From: JBBSAT01 sp046351235
Lineage (GTDB): Bacteria; Myxococcota_A; Polyangia; Polyangiales; Sandaracinaceae
Direction: 5' to 3'
Length of the DNA: 64,000 nucleotides
NCBI GenBank assembly: GCA_046351235.1
Contig: JAXLYV010000002.1
Location: 620,001-684,000 of the forward strand
Position 1 is the stretch's first letter, and every line of letters starts with the position of its first letter. Made by a program: the position numbers and the translations under genes. The notes below the pieces were generated by a model. The model was not told the DNA's origin and made no database searches. It saw only the letters and a list, made by a program, of their open reading frames with translations. Positions 49,968 to 57,621 of the stretch are shown piece after piece.

Positions 49968-52934
49968 ATGGCCGGCGCAGCTCCCTCCGCGAAACCCGCT
50001 CCCTTCCTGAAGCCCCTCGATCTCGTCGATCGGGGAATTCTTCTCGCCGAGAGCTCCTTGTCGGTCGTGATCGTCCTCGTGATGGTCGTGTTCGGCGTCG
50101 CGGACGGCGTCGGGAGCATGCTGCACATCCAGCATCCGCTCTTGCGCGCCGCGGGCGACGTGCTGATGCACGGCACCGTCTGGGCGGCGTTCCTCGGCGC
50201 GAGCTTCGCGACGCGTGGCCGCAAGCACCTCGCGATCGATGCGCTCGGGCGCCTGCTCCCCGATCGCGGGCGGCGCATCATCGTCGCCATCTCGAGCACG
50301 TTCGGCTCCGTCGTCGCGGCCGCGCTCGGCTGGGGCGTCTACAGCTCGCTCGTCGAGCAGAGCCACAACGTCGCCGAGCAGATCGCGAACATGGCCGAGT
50401 CCGGCATCGCGGGCGGTCGCATCGACGAGGGGTACCAGTTCCAGTTCATGATCCCGGCCGGCTTCGCGCTCATCGCGATCCGCCTCCTGCTCCACGGCTT
50501 CCACGAGTTCATGGCGGCCGCGTCGCTGCCGGGGAAGGGCGAGCGCGTGCAGCCTCCGCCGCCGGCGCCCGCCGCGGCGAAGGACGAGCCGCACGAGGAG
50601 CCCGACGGCGCGCCGTCGGCCAACGACGACCCGAACCGCGTCTCGCCCTTCTCGCAGGCGGGCCCCGTCGAGATCGGGATCGCGATGGCGGCGATGGTCG
50701 TGCCGGTCGTGCTCTCGTCCGGGACGTCCACCTTCGTGCCGATCACGCTCGCGGCGCTCGGCGGGCTCGCCTCGATCGGCATCCCCTTCGCGCTGCGCGT
50801 GCGCTCGACGAAGTCGACGGCGCCGACCTCGCCGTTCCCGCACGAGTACGCGACGCCGGCGCCCGGGCCGATGGCGATCGGCCTCGTGGGCACGCTCGCG
50901 ACGCTGGGCCTGACGTACGTCGCCGTCCAGAACCTCTCGAACGTCTCGTTCGGGATGGGCATCGCGTTCTTCGCCGTGATGGCGCTCATGGGCGCGCCGC
51001 TCTTCACGTTCCTCGGAGGCCTCGCGCTCTTCCTCTGGCTCCACGGCTCGGCCGACGTGCCCGTGACGCCGCTCGGCAACGCCGTCGAGGACGTGCTCGG
51101 TACGCACTTCGCGCGCATGAGCGTGCTGCCCACGATCCCGATCTTCACGCTCGCCGGATACCTGATGAGCGAGAGCAGGACGCCGCAGCGCCTCGTGCGC
51201 TTCGCGCGCGCCTGGCTCGGCTGGCTGCCGGGCGGCCTCGCCGTCGTCGCCGTGCTCGCGTCGTTCGTGTTCACCGTGTTCAGCGGCGCGAGCGGCATCA
51301 CGATCGTGGCGATCGGCGGCCTGCTCTTGCCGGCGCTCTTGCGCGACAAGTACCCGGAGGGCTTCTCGCTCGGCCTCGTCACGAGCGGCGGCGCGCTCGG
51401 CATCACGTTCATGCCCTGCCTGCCGCTCATCGTGTACGGCATCGTCGCGGGCCTGCAGGAGATGCCGCCCGGGCAGGAGCGCGTGGATCTGAACACGCTC
51501 GGCCTCGCGGGCCTCTTGCCGAGCCTCGTGCTCGTCGGGCTGATGATCGCGTACGCGATGTTCACCGGCGTCTCGAAGAAGGTGCCGCGGAGCGAGTTCG
51601 TCGCGGCGGAAGCGTTCGCGGCGCTGAAGGACGTGGCCTTCGAGCTCGCGATCCCGTTCGTGGTCGCGCTCGGGCTCGTGTTCGCCGGCCCGCTCGGCGC
51701 CGCGTCGTTCACGGCGTTCTACGTGTTCGTGATCGAGGTGTTCGTCTACCGCGACCTGAGCCTCTCGGTGGACATCCCGCGCATCGTGCCGGACTCGATG
51801 GTGCTCGTCGGCGCGATCTTCGTGAAGCTCTGCGCCGCGACGGTGCTGACGTTCTACTTCGTGCAGGCGCAGACCGCCGACCACCTCTTCGAGGCGCTCA
51901 CGTGCGGTCAGCCGGCGCAGGACTACCTCGCCGCGCACAGCGACACGCTCTACGAGTGCCGCGAGGCGGTCGATGCGCTGCAGCGCCACGGAGAGAGCGC
52001 GGGCGGTCTCATCGACTCGCCGATCTCGTTCCTGCTCGCCCTCAACGTGTTCCTGCTGATCGTGGGCATGTTGATGGACATCTTCTCGGCCATCGTCGTG
52101 ATCGTGCCCCTCATCATGGGCATCGCGATTCACTTCAACATCAACCCCTATCACCTCGGCATCGTGTTCCTGATCAACCTGGAGATCGGGTACCTGATGC
52201 CGCCGATGGGCCTGAACCTGTTCATCGCGGGCTTCCGGTTCGGGCGGCCGGTGCCGGACCTCTACAAGGTGGTCATCCCGTTCATCGGCGTGTTCTTCAC
52301 GGCGCTGATGATCACGACGTACGTGCCCTGGCTGAGCACGGGCCTCCTGCCCGAGAGCGCGCAGACGCACGCGCCGCCGCCGATCGAGGAGCCCGAGACG
52401 ACGCACGAGGAGCCGGGCGTGGCGGCGGGTGGCGCGCGCGCGTGCGGAGACGTGCCGGACGAGGGCGAGTCGATGGACGCGTACATGGAGCGCTGCCCGG
52501 AGGGGTCCGATACGGTCGTGCCGGGCGCGGCCGCGCGTGCGTGCGGCGACGTGCCGGACGAGGGCGAGTCGATGGATGCGTACATGGAGCGCTGCCCCGA
52601 GGGCGCCGACACCGTGGTCGCGCCTCCGAGCGGAGCGCGCGTGCGCCCCTGCGGCGACTTGCCCGACGAGGACGAGTCGATGAGCGACTACATGGAGCGC
52701 TGCCCCGAAGGCGCCGACACGGTGCTTCCGTCGGACACGCCCACGAGCGCTGCGCCGGCCCGTCCCTGCGGTGACTTCCCCGACGAGGGCGAGTCGATGG
52801 ACGCGTACATGGCGCGATGCATGGGCGACGAGGCGGCCGACGAGGGCGGCGCGGCCGAGGGCGCGGCGGCGGAAGGCGCGCCGGACGAGGTGGAGCCGCC
52901 GCCGACCGCACCGCCGGCGACCGAGACGCCCTGA
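49968..52934 (+). CDS. Fused TRAP transporter permease (DctQ-DctM) with Cys-repeat tail
   Basis: This 988-aa protein joins a small DctQ-like unit (residues ~10-180: DRGILLAESSLSVVIVLV, TVWAAFLGASFATRGRKHLAID) to a large DctM-like unit. The Pro/Ala-rich linker near residues 185-225 separates them. DctM landmarks include IFTLAGYLMSES, VFSGASGITIVAIGGLLLP, FLLIVGMLMDIFSAIVVIVPL and INLEIGYLMPPMGLNLFIAG. It would move an organic acid with Na+ but needs a binding protein (DctP), none of which is adjacent. Residues ~815-955 add four ~35-residue repeats, each Cys-Gly-Asp-x-Pro-Asp-Glu...Tyr-Met-x-Arg-Cys, with Cys at 826/843, 859/876, 895/912 and 934/951. Confidence 0.9.
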   Translation: MAGAAPSAKPAPFLKPLDLVDRGILLAESSLSVVIVLVMVVFGVADGVGSMLHIQHPLLRAAGDVLMHGTVWAAFLGASFATRGRKHLAIDALGRLLPDRGRRIIVAISSTFGSVVAAALGWGVYSSLVEQSHNVAEQIANMAESGIAGGRIDEGYQFQFMIPAGFALIAIRLLLHGFHEFMAAASLPGKGERVQPPPPAPAAAKDEPHEEPDGAPSANDDPNRVSPFSQAGPVEIGIAMAAMVVPVVLSSGTSTFVPITLAALGGLASIGIPFALRVRSTKSTAPTSPFPHEYATPAPGPMAIGLVGTLATLGLTYVAVQNLSNVSFGMGIAFFAVMALMGAPLFTFLGGLALFLWLHGSADVPVTPLGNAVEDVLGTHFARMSVLPTIPIFTLAGYLMSESRTPQRLVRFARAWLGWLPGGLAVVAVLASFVFTVFSGASGITIVAIGGLLLPALLRDKYPEGFSLGLVTSGGALGITFMPCLPLIVYGIVAGLQEMPPGQERVDLNTLGLAGLLPSLVLVGLMIAYAMFTGVSKKVPRSEFVAAEAFAALKDVAFELAIPFVVALGLVFAGPLGAASFTAFYVFVIEVFVYRDLSLSVDIPRIVPDSMVLVGAIFVKLCAATVLTFYFVQAQTADHLFEALTCGQPAQDYLAAHSDTLYECREAVDALQRHGESAGGLIDSPISFLLALNVFLLIVGMLMDIFSAIVVIVPLIMGIAIHFNINPYHLGIVFLINLEIGYLMPPMGLNLFIAGFRFGRPVPDLYKVVIPFIGVFFTALMITTYVPWLSTGLLPESAQTHAPPPIEEPETTHEEPGVAAGGARACGDVPDEGESMDAYMERCPEGSDTVVPGAAARACGDVPDEGESMDAYMERCPEGADTVVAPPSGARVRPCGDLPDEDESMSDYMERCPEGADTVLPSDTPTSAAPARPCGDFPDEGESMDAYMARCMGDEAADEGGAAEGAAAEGAPDEVEPPPTAPPATETP
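52443..52820 (+). repeat. Four tandem two-Cys protein repeats in the TRAP tail
   Basis: The repeats start at Cys codons 52443, 52542, 52650 and 52767. Each unit is an 18-residue acidic core bounded by two Cys, and the first three cores continue into a Pro-Glu-Gly linker. Units are diverged at DNA level, so this is not a recent expansion. Spacing between units is 33, 36 and 39 residues. Confidence 0.85.
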
Positions 52935-52964
52935 GCGGCGGGCGCCGCGAGGTACGCTGCGCCC

Positions 52965-53708
52965 ATGGCGCGCATCTTCGTTCCGCTCCCCGACCGCGAC
53001 TTCGACGTCACCGAAGTGTCGGTGCCTTGGAAGCTTTGGACCGAGGCGGGCCACGACGTGCTCTTCGCGACCGAGACAGGCGCGATGGCCGCGGCCGATC
53101 CGCTGCTGCTCACGGGCGTGCTCTTCGGCCAGCTCGGTGCCGAGCCCGAGCCCAAGCGCTTCTACGAGGAGATGATCGCGACGCCGAGCTTCCAGAAGCC
53201 GCGGCGCTGGGCGGAGCTCGACGCGAGCGCCGTCGACGCGCTCCATCTGCCCGGCGGCCACGCCAAGGGCATGCGGCAGTACCTCGGCGCGCCGGCGCTC
53301 CACGCACGCGTGCTCGAGTTCGTGCGCTCGGGCAAGCCCTTCGCCGCCATCTGCCACGGCCCGCTGGTGCTCGCGCGCACGCGCGATCCGGCGACGGGCA
53401 AGAGCGTGCTCGCGGGGCGGAAGACGACGTGCCTGCCGAAGTACATGGAGCGCTCGGCGTGGCTGCTGACGGCGTGGAAGCTCGGCGACTACTACCGGAC
53501 CTATCCGGAGTACGTCGAGGAAGAAGTCTGCGCCGCGCTCGCGCGCCCCGAGGACTTCGTGCGCGGGCCTCGCGTGCTCACGACGCGCGGAACCCGCGAC
53601 GACGATCGGGCGGCGTTCGTGGTCGAGGATGGCCGCTACGTGTCGGCGCGCTGGCCCGGGGATGCGTACCTCTACGCGAAGAAGCTCGCCGAGCGCCTCG
53701 GGCGCTGA
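52965..53708 (+). CDS. DJ-1/PfpI family protein (class I glutamine amidotransferase-like)
   Basis: This 247-aa protein has the DJ-1/PfpI fold. The nucleophile Cys130 with adjacent His131 lies in FAAICHGPLVLART, and LHLPGGHAKGMRQYLGAP supplies the oxyanion-side loop. The N-terminus FDVTEVSVPWKLWTEAGHDV matches the family. The lower half contains a lid-like RKTTCLPKYMERSAWLLTAWKLGDYY segment similar to members annotated as chaperones or glyoxalase III-like. The function is not decided from sequence. It follows the TRAP gene after 30 bp and may be co-transcribed. Confidence 0.87.
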   Translation: MARIFVPLPDRDFDVTEVSVPWKLWTEAGHDVLFATETGAMAAADPLLLTGVLFGQLGAEPEPKRFYEEMIATPSFQKPRRWAELDASAVDALHLPGGHAKGMRQYLGAPALHARVLEFVRSGKPFAAICHGPLVLARTRDPATGKSVLAGRKTTCLPKYMERSAWLLTAWKLGDYYRTYPEYVEEEVCAALARPEDFVRGPRVLTTRGTRDDDRAAFVVEDGRYVSARWPGDAYLYAKKLAERLGR

Positions 53709-53717
53709 AGGCGATCG

Positions 53718-54392
53718 TCATCCGAGCTTCAGAACGCGGTGCCCCCACGAGTCGACCCAGAGCAGGCGGTCGAGCACCTGCGCCGTGTCGAGCGGCACCG
53801 CGGTGTGCGCGCGCGCGAGCGCGACGAGCAGGGGCTCGGCGTCGAGCGTCGCCTGCGCGAAGGCGTCGAGCATCGAGACGAACGCGCTCGGCGGCGCCTT
53901 CGGATCGTCGGCGCTCGCCGGCATCGGCACGAGCCCGGTGAGGAACGCGATGGCCGCATCGTCCATCAGCGGCACCGTCTCGGGCACGAGCAGCGCGAGC
54001 ACCTTGCTGATCGCGCACGGGCCCTGGCCGTCGATCGAGAGCGTCGCGACCGTCTCCTCCACGAGCGCGCGGCTCGACGGCGGCGCGGCGAGCCACGCCT
54101 CGGGCCCACCCGCGGTCTGCTGGATCAGCGCGCGCCACGCGTCCGCGAGCGGAGGCGCGAGCCAGCGCTGGAACACGCGCGAGGGCGCGCGGCTGTTCAC
54201 CATCCAGCTCGTCGGGAACGCCGGCGCGAGGAAGTGATCCCGCGGCAGCGACGTCGACGCGCGCCGGAACGCCGCGGCCGCCCGGTCCCATCCGTTCGCG
54301 CCCGGCAGCGCATCGCGCGCGGCGAGCTTCGCGAGCCCACGCTCGAGGCGCCAGCGGCCGGCGGGGATCGCGATCTCGAGGGCATCACTCAT
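53718..54392 (-). CDS. Hypothetical protein
   Basis: I do not recognise this 224-aa protein. It is helix-rich with tryptophan-containing segments (FPTSWMVNSRAPSRVFQRWL, WLAAPPSSRALVEETVATLS, ISKVLALLVPETVPLMDDAAI) and has no signal peptide or membrane segment. It is therefore probably cytoplasmic. The segment LLVPETVPLMDDAAIAF is acidic and well defined and could be a conserved core. It is convergent with the DJ-1 gene and divergent from the next secreted protein. Length and codon pattern are consistent with a real gene. Confidence 0.6.
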   Translation of the reverse strand: MSDALEIAIPAGRWRLERGLAKLAARDALPGANGWDRAAAAFRRASTSLPRDHFLAPAFPTSWMVNSRAPSRVFQRWLAPPLADAWRALIQQTAGGPEAWLAAPPSSRALVEETVATLSIDGQGPCAISKVLALLVPETVPLMDDAAIAFLTGLVPMPASADDPKAPPSAFVSMLDAFAQATLDAEPLLVALARAHTAVPLDTAQVLDRLLWVDSWGHRVLKLG

Positions 54393-54588
54393 CGCGGCGC
54401 AGCGTATACGACGCGCGGCCCGAGCGCGTGCACGCCGTCGCCATTCGTCGTCTTCGATGCCGATCCCGCCGCGTCAGCTGCCGGAGGGCTCCGCGCCTCC
54501 ATGCGGTGCGCGAGATCGTCCAGCGAGGCCACGCGGTGGACCGGTGACCGTTGATCGCGGGCCCCGATCTCGTGAGACGCTCCCCCGG

Positions 54589-55395
54589 GTGAAGACCTTC
54601 GCTTCCTGCTGGCTCGCCCTCGCCCTCGTCCTCTGCGCCTCGGCGAGCGTCGTCGCCGCGCAGGCCGCGGTTCCTCCGGACGTGGTTCAGCTCGCGAGCG
54701 GAGGGATGGTGCGCGGCACCATCGTCGAAGCGATTCCGGGCGACCACGTCACCATCCAGCTCGTGACCGGCGAGGTGCGTGTGATCTCGTCGCCCGAGAT
54801 CACGTACGCCGGCCCGACCGGCCAGGCGCCGCAGGCTGCGCCGCTCCAGGAGGTCATCCCGGCCGCGCCCATGACGCCGCCGCCGCCGCCGCGTCCGCGC
54901 GGCGTGCATCTCCACGTCAGCGCCGACGAGGGTGCCGGCGAGCTCACGCTCCAAGAGGTCGTCGGGAGCGCGACGGCCGTCGTGAGCACGGGCCGCGGGT
55001 TCGCCACCGTCTCGGTCGATCAGTTCGCCCCGATGTGCACGGCGCCGTGTGATCTCGAGGTCTCGCCCCGCGCCTACCGGCTCGGCATCTCGCAGGGGCA
55101 GGGCGATGCGCGCCGCGCGGATCACAACCTCTTCACGATCGATCACGACATGGGCTTGCACCTCGAGTACGAGAGCCGCGAGGGCGCGCGCATCGCGGGC
55201 TGGATCGTCTTCATCGGCGGCATGCTCGCCGGCGGCGGCGTCATGCTCGGTGGCCTCGGAGACGACCGCAACCTCCTCACCTGGATCATCGCGGGCTCCG
55301 TGATCTTCGGCGTCTCGGAGATCATCGGCTTCGCGCTGATCTTCCTGAACGACCACGCCGACATCCGAGAGCTGGGCGATGGGATCCGTTTCTGA
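54589..55395 (+). CDS. Secreted/membrane-anchored protein of unknown function
   Basis: This 268-aa protein starts at GTG with a Sec signal peptide (LALALVLCASASVVAAQA). A small beta domain GGMVRGTIVEAIPGDHVTIQL follows, of a type common in myxobacterial envelope proteins. Next come a proline-rich linker and a second beta region with one Cys pair (MCTAPC). Two C-terminal hydrophobic segments (GWIVFIGGMLAGGGVMLGG and LLTWIIAGSVIFGVSEIIGFAL) anchor it in the membrane. Function is unknown. The 196-bp gap upstream holds no recognised signal. Confidence 0.65.
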   Translation: MKTFASCWLALALVLCASASVVAAQAAVPPDVVQLASGGMVRGTIVEAIPGDHVTIQLVTGEVRVISSPEITYAGPTGQAPQAAPLQEVIPAAPMTPPPPPRPRGVHLHVSADEGAGELTLQEVVGSATAVVSTGRGFATVSVDQFAPMCTAPCDLEVSPRAYRLGISQGQGDARRADHNLFTIDHDMGLHLEYESREGARIAGWIVFIGGMLAGGGVMLGGLGDDRNLLTWIIAGSVIFGVSEIIGFALIFLNDHADIRELGDGIRF

Positions 55396-55437
55396 CGCAT
55401 CGTTCCGAGGCGCCTCTCGAGGTGTAGAAAGGCTCGC

Positions 55438-55872
55438 ATGACCCGCATTTCGCGCACCCAAGACGATGGAGCGATGCTCGCCGCCGCGCGTCGCATGCGC
55501 GCCGGGACGGCTCGTAGCGAGCGCGGCGATGCTCTCCTCGTCGGGCACCTCGGCTCGCCGCTCGCGCGCGGCATCGCCGTCTCGGGACAGGTGGCGGCGG
55601 GCAGCACCGAAGCGGAGGCACGCGCCGCGGTCGATGCCGAGATCGCCGAGTGCGCGAAAGCGGGCACGCCCCCGCTCGTCACGATCTGGGTGTCGTGGGA
55701 GATCGCCGCGACGTTCGTCGGCCGCGCGGCGGTGAGCGAGATGCGCCCGCGTGCGCGCAAGCTCCCCGAGTCGCACTCGCCCACGGTGTTGATCCGGGCC
55801 GACGGCGTCGCGCTCGTCGAGGTCGACTACGCGGCCGCCGCCCCGAAGATCGTCCCGCCGCCGCGGGTGTGA
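55438..55872 (+). CDS. Hypothetical protein
   Basis: This 144-aa protein is not recognised. The N-half is helical and Arg-rich with an Ala/Glu helix (STEAEARAAVDAEIAECAKAG); the C-half has strands PPLVTIWVSWEIAATFVGRAAV and SPTVLIRADGVALVEVDY. No signal peptide or membrane segment is visible. It begins 42 bp after the preceding gene on the same strand and lies 72 bp before the helicase, so it may be in the same transcript. Confidence that it is a real gene is moderate, based on length, fit to the gap and balanced composition. Confidence 0.5.
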   Translation: MTRISRTQDDGAMLAAARRMRAGTARSERGDALLVGHLGSPLARGIAVSGQVAAGSTEAEARAAVDAEIAECAKAGTPPLVTIWVSWEIAATFVGRAAVSEMRPRARKLPESHSPTVLIRADGVALVEVDYAAAAPKIVPPPRV

Positions 55873-55944
55873 CGCGGCGATTGCGCACGGGAGCCCCTGC
55901 TCGTGCGCGCGCCGCGCTCGCGCGCGCCCTGCTACAACCGACCG

Positions 55945-57309
55945 ATGGCGATCCTCGCGTACCGCGGCGGCACGCTCGAGCTCTCGGAGGTTCCGAGTGG
56001 GCTCGCGCTCCCCGAGGTGTGCGCGTGGGACGCGCGCACGGCGACGCATCGCGCGCCGGGGCGGGCGTATGCGGACCTCGTGCTCTTCTTCCGCGACGCC
56101 GGCCTGGCGCTCGAGGATCGGGCGCGGGCCTACGAAGAGCTGCCGAGCGGCGCGCTCGTGCATCGCGCGGCGCGGCCCTACCAGGACGAGGCCCTCGCGG
56201 CGTGGCGCAAGGCCAAGGGGCGCGGCGTGGTCGTGCTGCCGACGGGCGCGGGCAAGACGCACGTCGCGATGATGGCGATCGATCTGCGCCGCCGCGCGAC
56301 GCTCGTCGTGGCGCCCACGCTCGATCTCGTGCGCCAGTGGTACGACCTGCTCCGCACCACGTTCGGCATGCCGGTCGGCATCGTGGGCGGTGGCTCGCAC
56401 GAGGTGCGGCCCATCACCGTGACGACCTACGACTCGGCGTACATCCACGCCGAGCACCTGGGCAGTCGCTTCGGGATGATCGTGTTCGACGAGGTGCATC
56501 ACCTGCCGAGCGCCACGTACGCGCTCTCGGCGGAGCTCTCGATCGCGCCCTTCCGCCTCGGGCTCACGGCCACCCCCGAGCGCACCGACGGGCGCGAGAG
56601 CCTGCTCGACACGCTCGTGGGCCCCACGGTCTATCGCCGCGACATCGTCGAGCTCGAGGGGCAGTTCCTCGCCGACTACGACACCATCCGCATCTCGGTC
56701 GAGCTCTCGCCCGAGGAGCGCAAGGAGCACGACGCCGAGCGCGCGATCTACCGCACGTTCCTCGCGCGCGCGGGCATCCAGATGAGCAAGGAGCACGGCT
56801 GGAGCGACTTCGTGATGCGCAGCTCGCGCTCGGCCGAGGGGCGACGCGCGATGCAGGCCTATCGCCGCCAGCGCGAGCTCGCGTTCTCGGCGCCGGCGAA
56901 GCTCGACTACGTCGAGCGCCTGCTCGACGAGCACAAGGACGACCGCGTGCTGCTCTTCACGCAGGACAACGCGACCTGCTACGCGCTCTCGCGGCGCTTC
57001 CTCCTCCCGGCGATCACGCACCAGACGAAGATCAAGGAGCGCAGCGAGATCCTCGCGGGGCTCAGCGCGAAGCGCTACGGGGCGATCGTGACGAGCAAGG
57101 TGCTGAACGAGGGCGTCGACGTGCCCGACGCCAACGTCGCCATCGTCGTCTCGGGCTCGGGCTCGGTGCGCGAGCACGTGCAGCGCCTCGGCCGCATCCT
57201 GCGCAAGCGCGAGGGCAAGCACGCGCTCCTCTACGAGATCGTGACGGCGCAGACGGCCGAGACGTTCACGAGCGAGCGGCGGCGCGACCACAGCGCGTAC
57301 GAGCGCTGA
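55945..57309 (+). CDS. XPB/Ssl2-like SF2 DNA helicase
   Basis: This 454-aa protein is a superfamily 2 helicase of the XPB type. It has a short N-terminal domain, then RPYQDEALAAW (Q-like motif), VVLPTGAGKTHVAM (Walker A) and DEVHHLPSATY (DEAH-like box). Motif III follows at GLTATPERTDG. The second RecA domain has DRVLLFTQDNATCYALS, SKVLNEGVDVPDANVAIVVSGSGSVREHVQRLGRILR. It is shorter than eukaryotic XPB and resembles the bacterial/archaeal form, which works with the nuclease Bax1 in some organisms. No DUF790/Bax1 gene is adjacent. It probably remodels damaged DNA. Confidence 0.88.
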   Translation: MAILAYRGGTLELSEVPSGLALPEVCAWDARTATHRAPGRAYADLVLFFRDAGLALEDRARAYEELPSGALVHRAARPYQDEALAAWRKAKGRGVVVLPTGAGKTHVAMMAIDLRRRATLVVAPTLDLVRQWYDLLRTTFGMPVGIVGGGSHEVRPITVTTYDSAYIHAEHLGSRFGMIVFDEVHHLPSATYALSAELSIAPFRLGLTATPERTDGRESLLDTLVGPTVYRRDIVELEGQFLADYDTIRISVELSPEERKEHDAERAIYRTFLARAGIQMSKEHGWSDFVMRSSRSAEGRRAMQAYRRQRELAFSAPAKLDYVERLLDEHKDDRVLLFTQDNATCYALSRRFLLPAITHQTKIKERSEILAGLSAKRYGAIVTSKVLNEGVDVPDANVAIVVSGSGSVREHVQRLGRILRKREGKHALLYEIVTAQTAETFTSERRRDHSAYER

Positions 57310-57621
57310 GCGCTCGAGGCCTCGGTCACACCCTTCCGAGCGGGGCCGAGCCGATCACTGTTCGGCTCGCCCGCTCCGGCTCCTCCCCTCCGCGCGCTTC
57401 GCGCGCTCCCGCCCGGCCCCTCCGGGGCGAGCCCTCGTTGCTGTGAGTGATCGGCTCGCCCGCTGCGGGCCCTCCCGTCCGCGCGCTTCGCGCGCTCCCG
57501 TCCGGGCCCTCCGGGGCGAGCACTCCTTGCTGATGGTGGTCGGCTCGCCCGCTGCGGGTCCTCCCGTCCGCGCGCTTCGCGCGCTCCCGTCCGGTCCCTC
57601 CGGGGCGAGCACTCGTTGCTA
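57310..57621. other. Intergenic region filled by tandem repeats
   Basis: These 312 bp between the helicase and convergent dnaB contain no gene. Almost all of the right part (57363-57620) consists of three 89-bp tandem units, described separately. The 53 bp before them hold nothing recognised. Confidence 0.6.
57363..57620. repeat. Three-copy 89-bp tandem repeat beside dnaB
   Basis: Units start at 57363, 57452 and 57541 and repeat with a period of exactly 89 bp; the last is cut to 80 bp by the dnaB stop codon. Units 2 and 3 are about 95% alike and unit 1 is more divergent. Each unit contains CGCGCGCTTCGCGCGC (a strong hairpin), and its ends GCTCGCCC and GGGGCGAGC can pair to give a long outer stem. 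The period is not divisible by three, so no reading frame is repeated. Confidence 0.9.

Noticed and set aside
49545..53357. Minus-strand frame of 1,270 codons running opposite the TRAP gene
   Set aside because: Only its last part (49545-49850) is a plausible gene. The rest is an antisense shadow of the TRAP permease.
57363..57620. Possible CRISPR array
   Set aside because: The 89-bp units are contiguous without variable spacers, and no cas gene is present.
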